Shown one piece after another: positions 42,880 to 55,149 of a DNA stretch of 64,000 nt. The stretch lies in contig CM119264.1 of NCBI GenBank assembly GCA_051294375.1, positions 23,123,955 through 23,187,954 of the forward strand. Direction: 5' to 3'. Numbering within the stretch: the stretch's first letter is position 1; every line of letters begins with the position of its first letter. The stretch is from Paraspadella gotoi. Its lineage: Eukaryota > Chaetognatha. The notes beneath the pieces were generated by a model, which saw only the letters and a list, made by a program, of their open reading frames with translations, searched no databases and was not told the origin of the DNA. The position numbers and the translations under genes were made by a program.

Positions 42880-45321
42880 TCAGTTGCTGAGAAAGTAGAT
42901 GAAGCAGAAGAGAACGAAGATAATAGGGAGAATAATGCGGCACGACATCTCCAAAATCCTAGGAAAGAAAAAAGAAACAGAATTTCTTACTTGCTTTCTT
43001 GCTTGCTTGATTATTTCATTTTTTCGGTCTTTCTTTTCCATTCCATTCCATTCTTTTCCAACCTGACGGCGATTCCTATCTTTTGCTTGGCGAGGATGTG
43101 GACCAAGCAGAACTCCAGAATCGGGATGGTGACCAGGATGTAACTCATTAGCATCCAAGTGTCAATCGCGGTGAAGTAAGAAGTGTCGGGCAGCGCGTGT
43201 CGCGAGGTGGTGTAAAGGACGACGAGAATGAGCACGCACATGATGCCTGCAACGAGATGCAGTCAGATAGCAGTTTTCGTGCAAGGTGCAAACATATGAG
43301 TGAGAGAACACTCAATCGGAGAAGAGATCTAACAATAGGTCGAGACGCAATGAATCGAGCAAACAATCGCACCGCGTTTTACAAAGCACGATACTCACCC
43401 AAGCACCATATTAGTGAAATTACCCCAAGCTTCTTACTCTATATTTTCACACAATTCACACAATCACTGACCGACGGTGGCGCGGGCGGCGGCGTGCGTC
43501 TTATCTATGAGGGTGATGACCCAAGAGGCGATGATGACGAAGATGGCGGGGATGTAGATGAGGTTGGTGTAAAACGCGAGGTCGCGATCCAACTGGAGAT
43601 CCACTTTGATGCAGGGGAATGTGCCTGTGGAGAAAGAGAGGGGGTCAAGAAAGACGTGGAGAACAATATTAAGACGTTGTGCTACTGACCCGTTGAGTAA
43701 GTCTTGTCACACTTGCTCGTTAGCGAGTTTTCCAAGTGGAAGTGGCCGGGAGAAACCTGAGACGTTAGATTTATGAGGATTGGATAACGTTTATTAAGTT
43801 ATTTTTTAAAGATAATAAGATAATAAGATAATAAGATAATAAGACGTTTTCACCTTTTCCGAGATTCTGATCGGTGAATCCTCCTTCCACTCCAACACTA
43901 TGTCGTTTGTCGTGTGACCGTAAGACTCAATCACCAGCCCACAGTGCTGTATGATTAATATGTAAAAAATATACCATATACCGTATATGGTAAAAACATT
44001 ATACCAATTCATTAATAGGGAAGCCAGGTACTCTGAGAGTGAATAAACGAGACTGTGAGAGAGTCCTGATTGAAAGCTTGGGACCTGCTATGTCATTATC
44101 TTGTAAGAGTGGAGGCCTTAAAGCCCCAATTTCATATATATATAAACAAAAACATTGACAAACATGATGAGGAAATTCTTAGACATCCACCTGCGTGTCG
44201 AACGGCAGGGACTCGAATTTCATGGGACAAGAAACGTCCAACGCGATTCGTTCCGAGTAAAACACGTCGCCGTTGGAGTAAATGCGGACGTACCGGTTGC
44301 TAGCCTGCGGTGAGTGTTAGAGAAAAGCTGAGTATTGATAAGAAAATAGATTAAATAAAAATGTTTCTATTTCTTTTTTCTGGTTTAAGTACTAAAGTCT
44401 GACTGCAATATGCAAATGAGATTTTTATACGTTTCGTTGAGATTTTCTCACTTGCGCTTCGTTGCCGAAAGTCCTCTTCTCGTTGGAGAAGTAATAATCG
44501 GGTTTCCAGACGAGATCAGCGCTGTCGCTGCTCAAGGTCACGTGACCCGCGACTTTCCCAGCGAAGCGAGGGTCCTTCCAGGTCATCCTAATGGGGGGTA
44601 GGAAAAGGAAAAGGAAAAGGAAAAGGAAAAGGAAAGAAAGATGACTCGCATAAAACCTTTTATCCAAGCAACTAAGTGAATCCAATGGGGATCACGTGAT
44701 CTTCTCTCGACCCACCTGAGGTAAATGGTGAGGCTCATGTCCAAATCCCGGTCGCGCACGTTCATTCGTTCGGTGTAGACCTGAGCCGTGACTTTGACCG
44801 GCTGTTTGCCGTGATTGGGCCGGACGCGTTTGTCGTAGCCTGGGGATATGAGAAGGTAAGTTGCAAGGTAAGGGAAAGAGAGAGGAGGGCAAGTGAAAAA
44901 ATGGAAGTTAAAGGCAGAGGGGAAGGGAAGAAAGAGAGAAAAGAGAAAAGATAAGAAAAGAGAAGAAAAGAGAAACGATAAGAAAAGGGAAGAAAAGAGA
45001 AAAGATAATAAGAGGGAAGAAAAGAGAAAAGATAAGAAAAGGGAAGAAAAGAGAAACGATAAGAAAAGGGAAGAAAAGAGAAAAGATAAGAAAAAGGAAA
45101 AAAAGAGAATATGAGGCAAAGGATAGGAAGTAAAGGTGGGGGAAAGAAAATAAGTAGAAGTGCAGAGTATTGTTTTTGTTTTTAATTATTGCTCCTTTAT
45201 CAGTTTTCAATTATCAACAATACTATTTACCTTGAAAGATTCGCTCAAGTTGAGCGTCTTTCGCTTGAGTCAATCCCACGATCGCAGCGAAAAGACCCAG
45301 AAGGAAAAGTTTGGACCCCAT
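42880..45321 (-). CDS. anion-type Cys-loop ligand-gated ion channel subunit, short M3-M4 loop
   Basis: Nine exons: 45231-45321, 44716-44839, 44452-44587, 44191-44304, 43854-43946, 43690-43756, 43472-43624, 43063-43246 and 42880-42958. They join without a phase error to 346 residues and TGA. Residues 1-20 form a signal peptide (MGSKLFLLGLFAAIVGLTQA). The ligand-binding domain has VWKPDYYFSNEK, the Cys-loop C143-x13-C157 and the second disulfide pair C202/C213 (CDKTYSTGTFPC) typical of the glycine/GluCl/GABA branch. M1 is about 229-248, M2 follows Arg256 (0') and has the conserved Leu265 (9'), M3 about 287-309, M4 about 329-345. Odd points: Pro at -2' of the usual PAR motif is Ala, 6' is Met, and only about 18 residues link M3 to M4. 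A pentameric channel at the cell surface is expected. The ligand and even the ion selectivity cannot be told. Confidence 0.93.
44962..45096 (-). repeat. five 27-bp purine repeats in intron 1 of the channel gene
   Basis: Five head-to-tail 27-base units (GAAGAAAAGAGAAACGATAA type) in the intron between 44716-44839 and 45231-45321. A nearby (GGAAAA)n lies at 44597-44635 in the next intron. Confidence 0.85.
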
Positions 45322-45920
45322 CTGGAAAACAGTGTAATGAATTTCGGTTCGCTTGAGTTGAGAAGAACTAATTCTGTTGGAAACGGAATGGGAAGGAAGT
45401 CTGGATCCGAGGTCAACTTATATATGATCCAATGAAGAAAGATATAAGTGGGTCTTTCGAAAACAACCTGGGAATTAGACCTAGTCAGAGAAAAACATCG
45501 GAATATTGATTAATATTAACATGAAATAAGTCATAAGTGGTAGAACTTGGCGCTCATTGTAATCTGTGCTACCAAATGAAGGATATATACGAATGATTTA
45601 TGAATTATTGCATATCATTTGAACTATTTTGTCCAATGAAAATGTCCAAGCAGAGGAATGATTTGTATAAAAATTTTGTATAAAAATTTTAACTATATAA
45701 GAAATTCTTTTTTAAGTTCGGCCACGCCCTCTTCCGCTCGAGTCTCATCATCAAAAAACCCAAAAAACCTAAAAAATAATTCTCAAAAGTTAAAAAAAAA
45801 TAGCATAAAAAACTAAAAACTGAAGTTTGAAAACCAAATATCCCGAGGGAGGGATTTTTTTAAAAGGGGGCGAAGAAATAAGAAAGATGTGAGATAGGAG
45901 ATTCTCTCTTGAGAGGGAGG

Positions 45921-45990
<70 letters not shown>

Positions 45991-46328
45991 AATTTATGCA
46001 GGAAAATCCCAAGATCGCGAAATAAATCGTCGTCGTTATCGTCATCATCATCGTGGTCTTCATTGTCGTCGTTAAGTCCTTCACGGTAGAATCCCGGTCA
46101 ACGCTTTGAAAAATTTGTTCTTTTATGTCTTTTAAAAGTTTTTTTTTTTCATTACGGTACATACCGTTGCTGATCGATGTTGGTTTATAAGTCAGAAAAT
46201 TGATTTACCTTTCATTCTACTTTCTTTGATTCCTCTTTCTTCTCTTTCATTCTCTCCCCTTGCTCTTTGCAACTCCCACGCAATGCTTGATATCTCTCTC
46301 TCTTTGATCTGCCCGTTCCAAGAAGTGG
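45322..46328. other. upstream flank of the minus-strand channel gene
   Basis: AT-rich, with (CT)n at 45923-45987, which reads GA on the sense strand of the channel gene, and a TGTATAAAAATTT tandem pair near 45670. No other gene seen. Confidence 0.5.
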
Positions 46329-46353
46329 NNNNNNNNNNNNNNNNNNNNNNNNN
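46329..46353. other. assembly gap (25 N) at the edge of the satellite array
   Basis: Twenty-five N separate unique sequence from the first unit of the array, so the array may be longer than shown. Confidence 0.95.
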
Positions 46354-46481
46354 GAGAGGAGAGATGAGAGGAGAGAGAAGGAAGAATCGTAAAAACCTAT
46401 AAAACCTTGAAATTCTTCCCGGTGTTCTTCACCCAAGCCTCTCCCCCGGCGGCCAAGGAAGATTGCGCGTGAAGATAGATT

Positions 46482-46514
<33 letters not shown>

Positions 46515-46642
46515 AGGAGAGAGAGAGGGAGAGAGAGGAAGAATCGTAAAAACTATAAAACCTTGAAATTCCTTCCGGTGTCTTCACCCAAGCCTCTCCC
46601 CCGGCGGCCAAGGAAGATTGCGCGGTGAATGATAGAAAGGAG

Positions 46643-46674
<32 letters not shown>

Positions 46675-46788
46675 GGAGAGAGAAGGAAGAATCGTAAAAC
46701 TAATAAAACCTTGAAATTCTTCCGGTGTTTTTCACCAAGCCTCTCCCCCGCGGCCAAGGAAGATTGCGCGTGAATGATAGAAAGAGAG

Positions 46789-46820
<32 letters not shown>

Positions 46821-46923
46821 AGAGAAGAGGTGCGATGTAAAACTATAAAACCTTGAAATTCTTCCGGTGTTTTTCACCCAAGCCTCTCCCCCGGCGGCCA
46901 AGGAAGATTGCGCGTGAATGATA

Positions 46924-46968
<45 letters not shown>

Positions 46969-47074
46969 GGGAGAGAGAGAGGAGAATCGTAAAACTAAAA
47001 ACCTTGAAATTCTTCCGGTGTTTTTTCACCCAAGCCTCTCCCCCGGCGGCCAAGGAAGATTGCGCGTGAATGAT

Positions 47075-47120
<46 letters not shown>

Positions 47121-47223
47121 GGAGAGAGGGAGAAGAGGAAAATCGTAAAACTATAAAACCTTGAAATCTTCCGGTGTTCTTCACCCAAGCCTCTCCCCCG
47201 CGGCCAAGGAAGATTGCGCGTGA

Positions 47224-47272
<49 letters not shown>

Positions 47273-47518
47273 GAATCGTAAAACTATAAAACCTTGAAAT
47301 TCTTCCGGTGTTTTCACCCAAGCCTCTCCCCCGGGCGCCAAGGAAGATTGCGCGTGAATGATAGAAGAGAGAGGGAAGAGAGAGGAGAGAGAGAAGAGGG
47401 GAGAGAGAGAGGGAGAGAGAGGAAGAATCGTAAAACTATAAAACCTTGAAATTCTTCCGGTGTTTTTCACCCAAGCCTCTCCCCCGCGGCCAAGGAAGAT
47501 TGCGGCGTGAATGATAGA

Positions 47519-47555
<37 letters not shown>

Positions 47556-47672
47556 GGAGAGAGAGGAGAATCGTAAAACTATAAAACCTTGAAATTCTTC
47601 CGGGTGTTCTTCACCCAAGCCTCTCCCCCGGCGGCCAAGGAAGATTGCGCGTGAATGATAGAAAGAAGAGAG

Positions 47673-47710
<38 letters not shown>

Positions 47711-47807
47711 AGAATCGTAAACTATAAAAACCTTGAAATTCTTCCGGTGTTCTTCACCCAAGCCTCTCCCCCCGGCGGCCAAGGAAGATTGCGCGTGAAA
47801 TGATAGA

Positions 47808-47843
<36 letters not shown>

Positions 47844-48260
47844 AGGGAGAGAGAGGAAGAATCGTAAAACTATAAAACCTTGAAATTTTCCGGTGTTCTT
47901 CACCCAAGCCTCTCCCCGCCGGGCAGAGAAGATTGGCGTGAAGAACACCTCGGAAGAATTTCAAGGTTTATAGTTTACGATTGTCCTCTCTCTGATCTCT
48001 CTCTCTCCTCTCTCTGCTCTCTCTCTCTCTCTCTTCTATCATTCACGCGCAATCTTTGCCTTGGCCGCCGGGGGGAGAGGCTTGGGTGAAGGAACATCCG
48101 TAAGAATTTTCAAGGTTTTTAGTTTTTACGATTCTTCCTCTCTCTCTCTCTCTCTCTCTTCTCTCTCGTTCTCTCTCTCTCTCCTCTCTCTCTCTCTTTA
48201 TAAACATATATATATACCTCTCTCTTCTCTCTCACTCTCTCTTATTAGCACGAGCGATGT
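46354..48260. repeat. composite satellite array: GA tract plus conserved core, with an inversion
   Basis: Eleven direct copies and two inverted copies of a composite unit of about 145 bases. Each unit has a core of about 90 bases (AATCGTAAAACTATAAAACC, CTTGAAATTCTTCCGGTGTT, CACCCAAGCCTCTCCCCC, GGCCAAGGAAGATTGCGCG, TGAATGATAGAA) and a variable GA tract of 30-60 bases. At about 47935 the orientation flips and the last two cores read on the other strand beside CT tracts. Copies differ mainly by one-base gains or losses in runs, so every open frame here is short-lived and not coding. Confidence 0.9.
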
Positions 48261-49178
48261 TTTGTTTTTTTTTTAAATCTGATTTATTCCCTCTTCGGCC
48301 GCCAAACAATAAACATTTTCGCCTCATAAATCAGAGTAAGCGACGATGTGGACGTTGTGAGTGATAGAAGTGATCAGCGGTGGGCCGATTTGTGAGTGGT
48401 GAAGGTGATCACTGATCAGCGGTGAGCGAAGTTGTAAGGAAAAACATGATCATTGGTGAGGCAAGAAGAGATAAGAGAAGATAGAGTCACTCCTCGGAAA
48501 ATCTACGAGTCTATTCAAAAAAAATTTTATTTATCCACCTTATGCGGAAAAATTTCAAAATTTCTTTAATTCAATAGTTTTTTATTATTCTTGGTCTTCG
48601 TTTTAGGATGCTTATTATTTTTTAGTATTTTCATGTCAAATATTTTTCCCCCAGCAAGTCTTCCCCTTCGTAAACTAAAGAGTTTTCCCATTTTCTTTCG
48701 GTTTTTCCTCTTTCGTATCATTTCGCCACAAAACCCACACTTACCTTCTTTTCTCCTTCATTCTTTTTCTTCCATCTTCATTTTCCTCATAAAAAAACTT
48801 GACCAATGCCAACCATACCCAACCTTACCTCTCTCCATCTCTCCACCATAAACTCACCTTTTTTTTTCGTTGTCTCTTCTTCCCTTCGCCGATTTCTCTC
48901 CGTTGGACTTCAACTGATGCTCTTTTATTTTTTTTCGTCGACTTTTCACCAAATTCGCCGTCGAAGTCGCGGGAGAGAGAATCGGCCGTCGAATGAGGAG
49001 GAGATAGAGACGGAGTCAATGACAGAGATGGAGACGACGACGGCGATGACGACGACGACTCCGGCGGACGGACCGTCTTCGATTTCTCCGGAAACTCCGT
49101 CGGCAATCGGCAATCGGCAATCGGCAATTGGCCAAGTCGTCGGTCGTGAATTCGTCAACGGCGATTAAGCAGCTTGTA

Positions 49179-49209
<31 letters not shown>

Positions 49210-50218
49210 NNNNNNNNNNTTCACATTCGTCGTCGTCGTTTTCGTTGTCGCTTTAGGAGTGGCTAGCTCTAGCTAAATTGTAAATAGAGAATTTAACGCC
49301 CATGTGTGCAACTGTAAGAGTGGTGTAACCTTGTAGCTTGGAAATCCGGAAATTTAAAAAAGTGAAAGAGACTTTGATGTAGTATGAAGCTGATTTTTGT
49401 GTCTTCACGCAGAGAAATGAGTGATAAAAGTCATTCGAGTTCAACTAAAACTCGTTTCTTGCTCTTATTAAAGGATCGGTCGTTGCAATGGAAAAAAAAT
49501 TTAATACGTAACAACAACGAACCCGAAGCGAAAAACGGAACAAAGATGGCGTGACCGCGTCGCTGCGTCAAAGATGGCGTGACGATCGATTCGAAGAACT
49601 TCCGCGTTTCCCGCCACGACAGGGATGAGGGGTGTTATATGCCTGGCAGTGAATGTAGTCGATTAGCTTGTTAAGCAGTGAAAAACCTTAATGTTATTGT
49701 CAATAATAACGTCATAGTTAAAAACGAAACGACGAAAAAATTTGTTTCCGACCTTGAAATTTAATAATATTTTAACACATTACGCACAAAGCAATGAGAC
49801 GTGTGCGCAATGAGGCAAGCTTACATTGCAACAAGCACATAAAGCCGGAGATAGGAAAAATCCTTTTTTCCCTCTTCATGATTTTTTTCTTTCTTTCTCC
49901 TTCGAGCGACTTCGCCTTTTGTTAAAAGAAAAAAAGGAAAGAATCGAAAATCGAAACAGAAAAGTTTCGAGGCGAAAAAGAAATGAAATGTATGATGTAT
50001 GTAATAATACAAAAAAAAATGTTTTTTCCTTTGCTTGGAAAAAGCTGACCCGCCTAAATCTCGTTTTATGCCATAAAATGAGATTTATGCGGATCAGCTT
50101 TACTTTATCATAATATATGCACTTTATGCAATTTTCTTTAGTATTGCTATATGCAATTTATTATTTATTATGCAAGTTAGCAGGTTTGATATTTGTTTCA
50201 GATCCTGTACATTTTTTT

Positions 50219-50289
<71 letters not shown>

Positions 50290-50400
50290 CTTAATCGATC
50301 GTCACCCGGGGCTTCTTGACGACTCGTCAAGCCCCCTACTTTCCTGAACAAAAAGACAAAAGAGCAAAAACTTAATCGAATGAATGAATTTGGCAAAAAA
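48261..50400. other. gene-free flank between the channel genes
   Basis: AT-rich with a GC-rich patch at 48950-49260 that is open on both strands (Ser/Thr-rich), contains (ATCGGCA)n and (GTC)n, and has a 10-N gap at 49210-49219. A repeated AAGATGGCGTGAC occurs at 49542 and 49571. A long palindrome lies at 50041-50101 and (CT)n at 50220-50284. No supported gene. Confidence 0.5.
50041..50101. repeat. long near-perfect palindrome (30-base arms)
   Basis: Positions 50041-50070 and 50072-50101 are reverse complements at 27 of 30 positions, with a one-base centre. The left arm begins AAAGCTGACCCGCC and ends CGTTTTATG. It could fold into a hairpin as RNA or a cruciform as DNA. Confidence 0.9.
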
Positions 50401-50668
50401 TGATAAAAATAATTAAATGTAATAAACGAGATAACAATTTTTCTCCCTCTTGTCTTTTCGTTTCTTGGCTCCATTCCCCGGAAAAATCAAAGCTGTCCAT
50501 TAGCGTCTCTCCCCCCTATTCAAGCCGGTTATTCCCGTCCAGTCAGCCAATCACCAAACTTTATTTAGTCAGGTCGACCAATCATAGATTCGTGGACGAA
50601 GACAAGACTCGTGATTGGTCAATCTGTCCCGTTCGATCGAGGGCCACAACGCGGAAATTCCAAACGAG

Positions 50669-50887
<219 letters not shown>

Positions 50888-51080
50888 AGAATTAACAACT
50901 TGTCTCTGTCTCCATCTTCGTCGCTCTCGCGCCCGGACAATTCTTCGACCCCCAGTGCGGTCGGGCGACGAATCGCAAAGGGGGTTCAACTTTTTTTTCT
51001 TTCTCTCTCCGTCTCTCCCGTCTCCAACTCGCTCTCATTACTTCTCTCTCGCCACTCGCGCGCCCAACGTCGACCGGAAG

Positions 51081-54000
51081 ATGGCCCCGGGGTTCGGAAT
51101 CGGGACGGCGGCGCTGGTGGCGCTCGTGGCGTTGATGGCGCTGACGGCGAATGTCGACGCCGTGGAGCTCAGCAAATCTCTCAACGCGATGTCCAGGGTG
51201 AGGCGACTGCGGGGGGGGGGTTGCTGCTGGGTTTGGGTGAGGATCTATAATGAGGGAAGGTTTAAAATATTACAGTGGCGATTTTTAAATCCTTTATTTT
51301 TTTATCTTTGAAAACGCGCTTATGTAAAAGTTAAGAAGATAAATGAAGCACATCTGTTCTTATGAAAATTTGCAAATTACTTGTTTCACTATTTTCTATT
51401 TTTCTATTTTAATATTTTAATAGTTTTATGAAGGATTTAGTATTTAATCTATATTATTTAATCAAACATATATTGCTTTCTTTTTTAAAAATGTTTTATT
51501 TATCTAATAATACAATTTGGGAAGGGGAAGTCAGTGTTGTCTTCTGGAAATAGAGGGAGCATCTATACAACTCTATATAACTCTTAAATTACGATACTTA
51601 CGAACTAACTGAAGCTTGAGTGACAACTTTTTATCTCAGAATTACGACAAAAGAACGCGTCCTCACTCTAGGGGCGCGCCGGTCCACATCAAAGTCGGCG
51701 TCTTTATCGGTGAGGCCTTCTCGTCACGTTTGATTAATTAGGATAAATGATTTACTTGGGGTCCTATTTCAAAATTAAAATAAACACCTGACCCCTGACC
51801 CCTGACCACTGACCCCCTGATCAGACCCCATAGACCTCTGCCTTTTTGAGACTACGACTCTCTTTAAATCTCATCACCCTTATGCGACCCTTCAGAGCGA
51901 ATGGATGCCGACGATAAGACTATGGGAACGTCAGTGACGACTTACCTGCGGATGGCGTGGAGGGACGAGCGCCTCGCCAACTCGGGTCAGGATCTCATCG
52001 TCCTCACGAACGAGGACACGGGTGAGTTTTCCAATGACGACAGTTTTCTGCGCCTTGTCGTTTTGAGAAGGGATTTCTCAATAATATCTGAATAATATTT
52101 AAATCGGTCAAATTTTTTTTTTACTTAGGATATATTTTTTTTAATTTATTTTTTGTGTTTTCTCTGTCAATTCGTTGCATTTAAATTGATTAAAACAACG
52201 ATTTTTATTATTTCTTTTATTATATTTATTTTTACATTATTTATATAAATCGTTGTTTGTTTGGCGTTCTATTAATTTTGTAAACTTTTTGAATTCTACA
52301 TTTTTTTTCTCAAAAAATCTCAATTTATTCTTACTTTACTTTTCGATTGATCCGTTTTTTTTTCCTCATGCTTTTTTTTCAAATCCTCTCTTTTTTAATT
52401 TGATCTTTTTGAACTTTGAAATTCTTTAAATTCCCTTCGTCCACCTGGAGTCCAGTTTCGCCGAAACTTTTTTCCCCCTCAATTCGAATCATCCTTTTTT
52501 CTACTTTACATTTTTTCCCCTTCAAATTCTTAACCTTTCGCCCCTTCAAACAATTTTTCACCTTGTTATTTTAAAAATCTATAGCCGATGCCATTTTTTT
52601 ATATTGTAACCGATATAAGTTTCTTAGTTTCTATTTTATTCTACTTGATGAATAATTTTTTTTTCATTTTTGTCTAAACGTTAGCCCATTATTTCTTATA
52701 ACATTTCACAGATCCGTTCTGGAAACCGGATTATTATTTCTCCAACGAGAAGCGAACTTACGGAATGAAGGCAAAAGCTGCGGACAGGTCATTATCCACT
52801 AATTTCCCCCATAAGCTCATTTTTTCACTTCCCTCCCCGATTGCAAAACCTTATACCACCATCACAATCACAGGTACATGCGTATCATGAACAACGGTGA
52901 CGTTTTCTACTCGGAGCGAATCACGCTCGATCTCACCTGCTTCATGAAGTTCAACAAACTTCCCTTCGACGAACAGAGATGCGAAATGCAGGTAAGTTCA
53001 GGAGCGATCGGATCAGGTTTAGTCACTTCATTCTCTTAAATTTGGTATAGTTAATTTTCTTGACGCAGTAGGAACCTACCTTTTTGAGTATCAATTTACG
53101 GTCGAAAGGTAAAAGAAAAAAAAAAGAACAACCGAATAAAATTAATTAAATTAAACATAGTATTTCAAAATATAGCAAAAAATGATCGAATCCTTTCACA
53201 GATCGAGTCTTACGGTCACACGACGAAAGACATCAGCTTCGAATGGATGGACAACGCCGTCGACATCTCAGAGTACAACTTCCTCAAGATCTATCATTTG
53301 AGAGGGAAAGCCAAGCATACCCAGTGTGACCAGGTGGAATGATATTCAAATCAATCAATCGAATTGATCGATCAAAAGACAGTCAATCTATAAATCTATC
53401 AATTAATATAGATAATTTATCCATTTAATGCTTTATTTTTTTTAATATAATCAAAACTCTGGCAGACCTACGTGACGGGAACGTTCACCTGCCTGAAGGC
53501 GGAGTTCATCATGACCCGCGACGTGGGCGGCTTCTACATGAACCTCATCTACATCCCCACACTCTTCCTCGTCATCCTCTCCTTCCTCGCGATGTACTAC
53601 GGGAAGGAACACGTCGCCGCCAGAGTCGGGACGGGTAAGTCAATTGAGTAAGGTGGGGGTGGCGAACGACGGGATTAAAGCGTTGTATCGTTGATCGCAC
53701 ACCATCTAATATTATTTTTCAAGACCCATTTTATTTTTCATTTTATTTCAAATGCATCAGACGTTTTTCTTAGTGTGATAGAAATGACTCATAATAAGTG
53801 TGCCCGGTAGATTTTTACCGTCTGTTGCCTTGTGTTCGGGATCTTTTGAACCTGCTGGGAGAGACCATTTTGACAGGGACTTGAACCGGAACGTTTGAGC
53901 CTACTTTCGGTTACGACACCAGTAGTACTGTACTGTACTGTACTGGCAGTACAGTATTGATTTTGGATTAGCCAGTTCCAAAGGGCAGTGAAAAAAAATT

Positions 54001-55029
54001 CATGTCATCTCACAATGCTATCCAATTTCACTCCCTCTTTCCAACCGGTCGTCAATACATATCCAACCCACCCCCCCCCCCAGGCATCTTCTGTCTCCTC
54101 GGCGTCATCTTCGTCTACTCGGCCTCTCGCGACGTGGTGCCCCCCGTCTCCTACATCACGCCCCTCGACGCCTGGCTCATCATCTGCGGCCTCACGGCGC
54201 TTCTCCCGCTCGTCACTTTCGCCATCGTCAGCGTCATCGCCTCTGACGGCGGAAGTGAGAGATGGAGAGGGGAGCAGAGTGGGAAAGGGGGGAAATGGGA
54301 TAGAGAAGATAGGGGAAAGGGGAGGAAAGAGGATTGGGGAGGGAAAGGGATAAGGGAGGAGCGGAGATTGGAGAGAAGAAGGGAAAGGAGAGGGATGGGG
54401 GAGGAGAGGGATAAGGGACGAGAGGGGAAAAGGGAGAAGAAGGGAAAGGAAGGAGAGGGGATTGGGGGAGGAGAGGGGATAAGGGACGAGAGGGGAAAAG
54501 GGAGAAGAAGGGAAAAGGAAGGAGAGGGATTGGGATGAGGAGAGGAATAGGGGAGAAAGGAGAGGAAAGGGCAAGAGAGGGAGGGAAAACTCCTGAGAGG
54601 AAAGAGGAAATGGAGAGAGAGGGCGGGCGCGATGATTGGTTGGGAGGGGAAAGAGGTCAGGAAAGGAAGGGGTTTGAAGAGAAGACGCTGAGCAAGGCGA
54701 TTGGAGAGTGGGAAGAAAGAAGAAAATATTAAAGAGTAAAGAGAGAAAAGAAAACGCGTCTCTATAGTTTCGTCATAATTCTGTGACAATATTAAACAAT
54801 ATTAATGTTTTTCAAAAAAAACCATGAAAACTCGAAATTACAAAAACTATATTTTTCTCACGATGTTCTTTTGTCAATTTCAGAAACTCTGCCCGAGATT
54901 CGAATGAAGATTTATCGCGGGAAAGACCCGGCCGCTCTGGCGGACACGATCGACTACATCTGCAAAATGATCATCCTCGCTTTCTTCGTTACCTTTAATG
55001 TCCTTTACTGGCTTAGCTTTGGACAATGA
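51081..55029 (+). CDS. anion-type Cys-loop ligand-gated ion channel subunit, paralogue of the 42.9-45.3 kb gene
   Basis: Nine exons: 51081-51197, 51640-51709, 51896-52021, 52712-52787, 52874-52991, 53202-53333, 53466-53634, 54084-54254 and 54884-55029, closing in frame at 374 residues. A signal peptide is followed by NYDKRTRPHSRG, FWKPDYYFSNEKRTYG, the Cys-loop C152-x13-C166, IESYGHTTKD and the second pair C211/C222. M1 lies at about 236-256, M2 after Arg266 (0') with Leu275 (9'), then SRDVVPPVSYITPLDAW leading into M3, and M4 at the C-terminus. As in the paralogue, -2' is Ala instead of Pro; 6' is Phe, and the M3-M4 link is only about 30 residues. The intron in M2 falls at the same codon and phase in both genes. 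Subunits of this kind assemble as pentamers; co-assembly of the two is an inference from their proximity. Confidence 0.93.
54340..54560 (+). repeat. purine minisatellite in last intron of the channel gene
   Basis: A 68-base unit recurs, for example AAGGGACGAGAGGGGAAAAG at 54413 and 54481. The intron has no stop for about 95 codons in the upstream exon's frame, so retention would give a very charged tail without M4. Confidence 0.8.
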
Positions 55030-55141
55030 CGCGTCGTTAGGCTTAGCTTTAGACAATAATTAATTCAATAATCTCTATGGAGCTGAATATTTTACATTTT
55101 TTATTCTAAATATCGTGTCATAAACTTCTCTTAACGATATG

Positions 55142-55147
55142 AATAAA
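55142..55147 (+). terminator. AATAAA polyadenylation signal of the plus-strand channel gene
   Basis: AATAAA 113 bases after the TGA at 55029, in an AT-rich flank. Confidence 0.55.
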
Positions 55148-55149
55148 AA

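Noticed and set aside
46354-48260. Regularly spaced repeats resembling a CRISPR array
   Set aside because: The 'spacers' are GA tracts, the core is too long and variable, and the locus is eukaryotic. It is a composite satellite.
46584-48276. Open frames in the satellite array reading EEHRKNFKVL-type peptides
   Set aside because: Frame changes occur in almost every unit through one-base indels, so no stable protein is encoded.
48806-49168. Thr/Ser-rich frame near 49 kb on the plus strand and a Ser-rich one on the minus strand
   Set aside because: Open on both strands because of GAC/TCG triplets and a seven-base repeat, and next to an N gap. No start, splice or domain evidence.
53820-53960. 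GGTTCAAGTCCC B-box-like motif on the minus strand in a channel intron
   Set aside because: The five-base T-stem does not pair and no cloverleaf could be drawn. TACTG repeats nearby reduce its weight.
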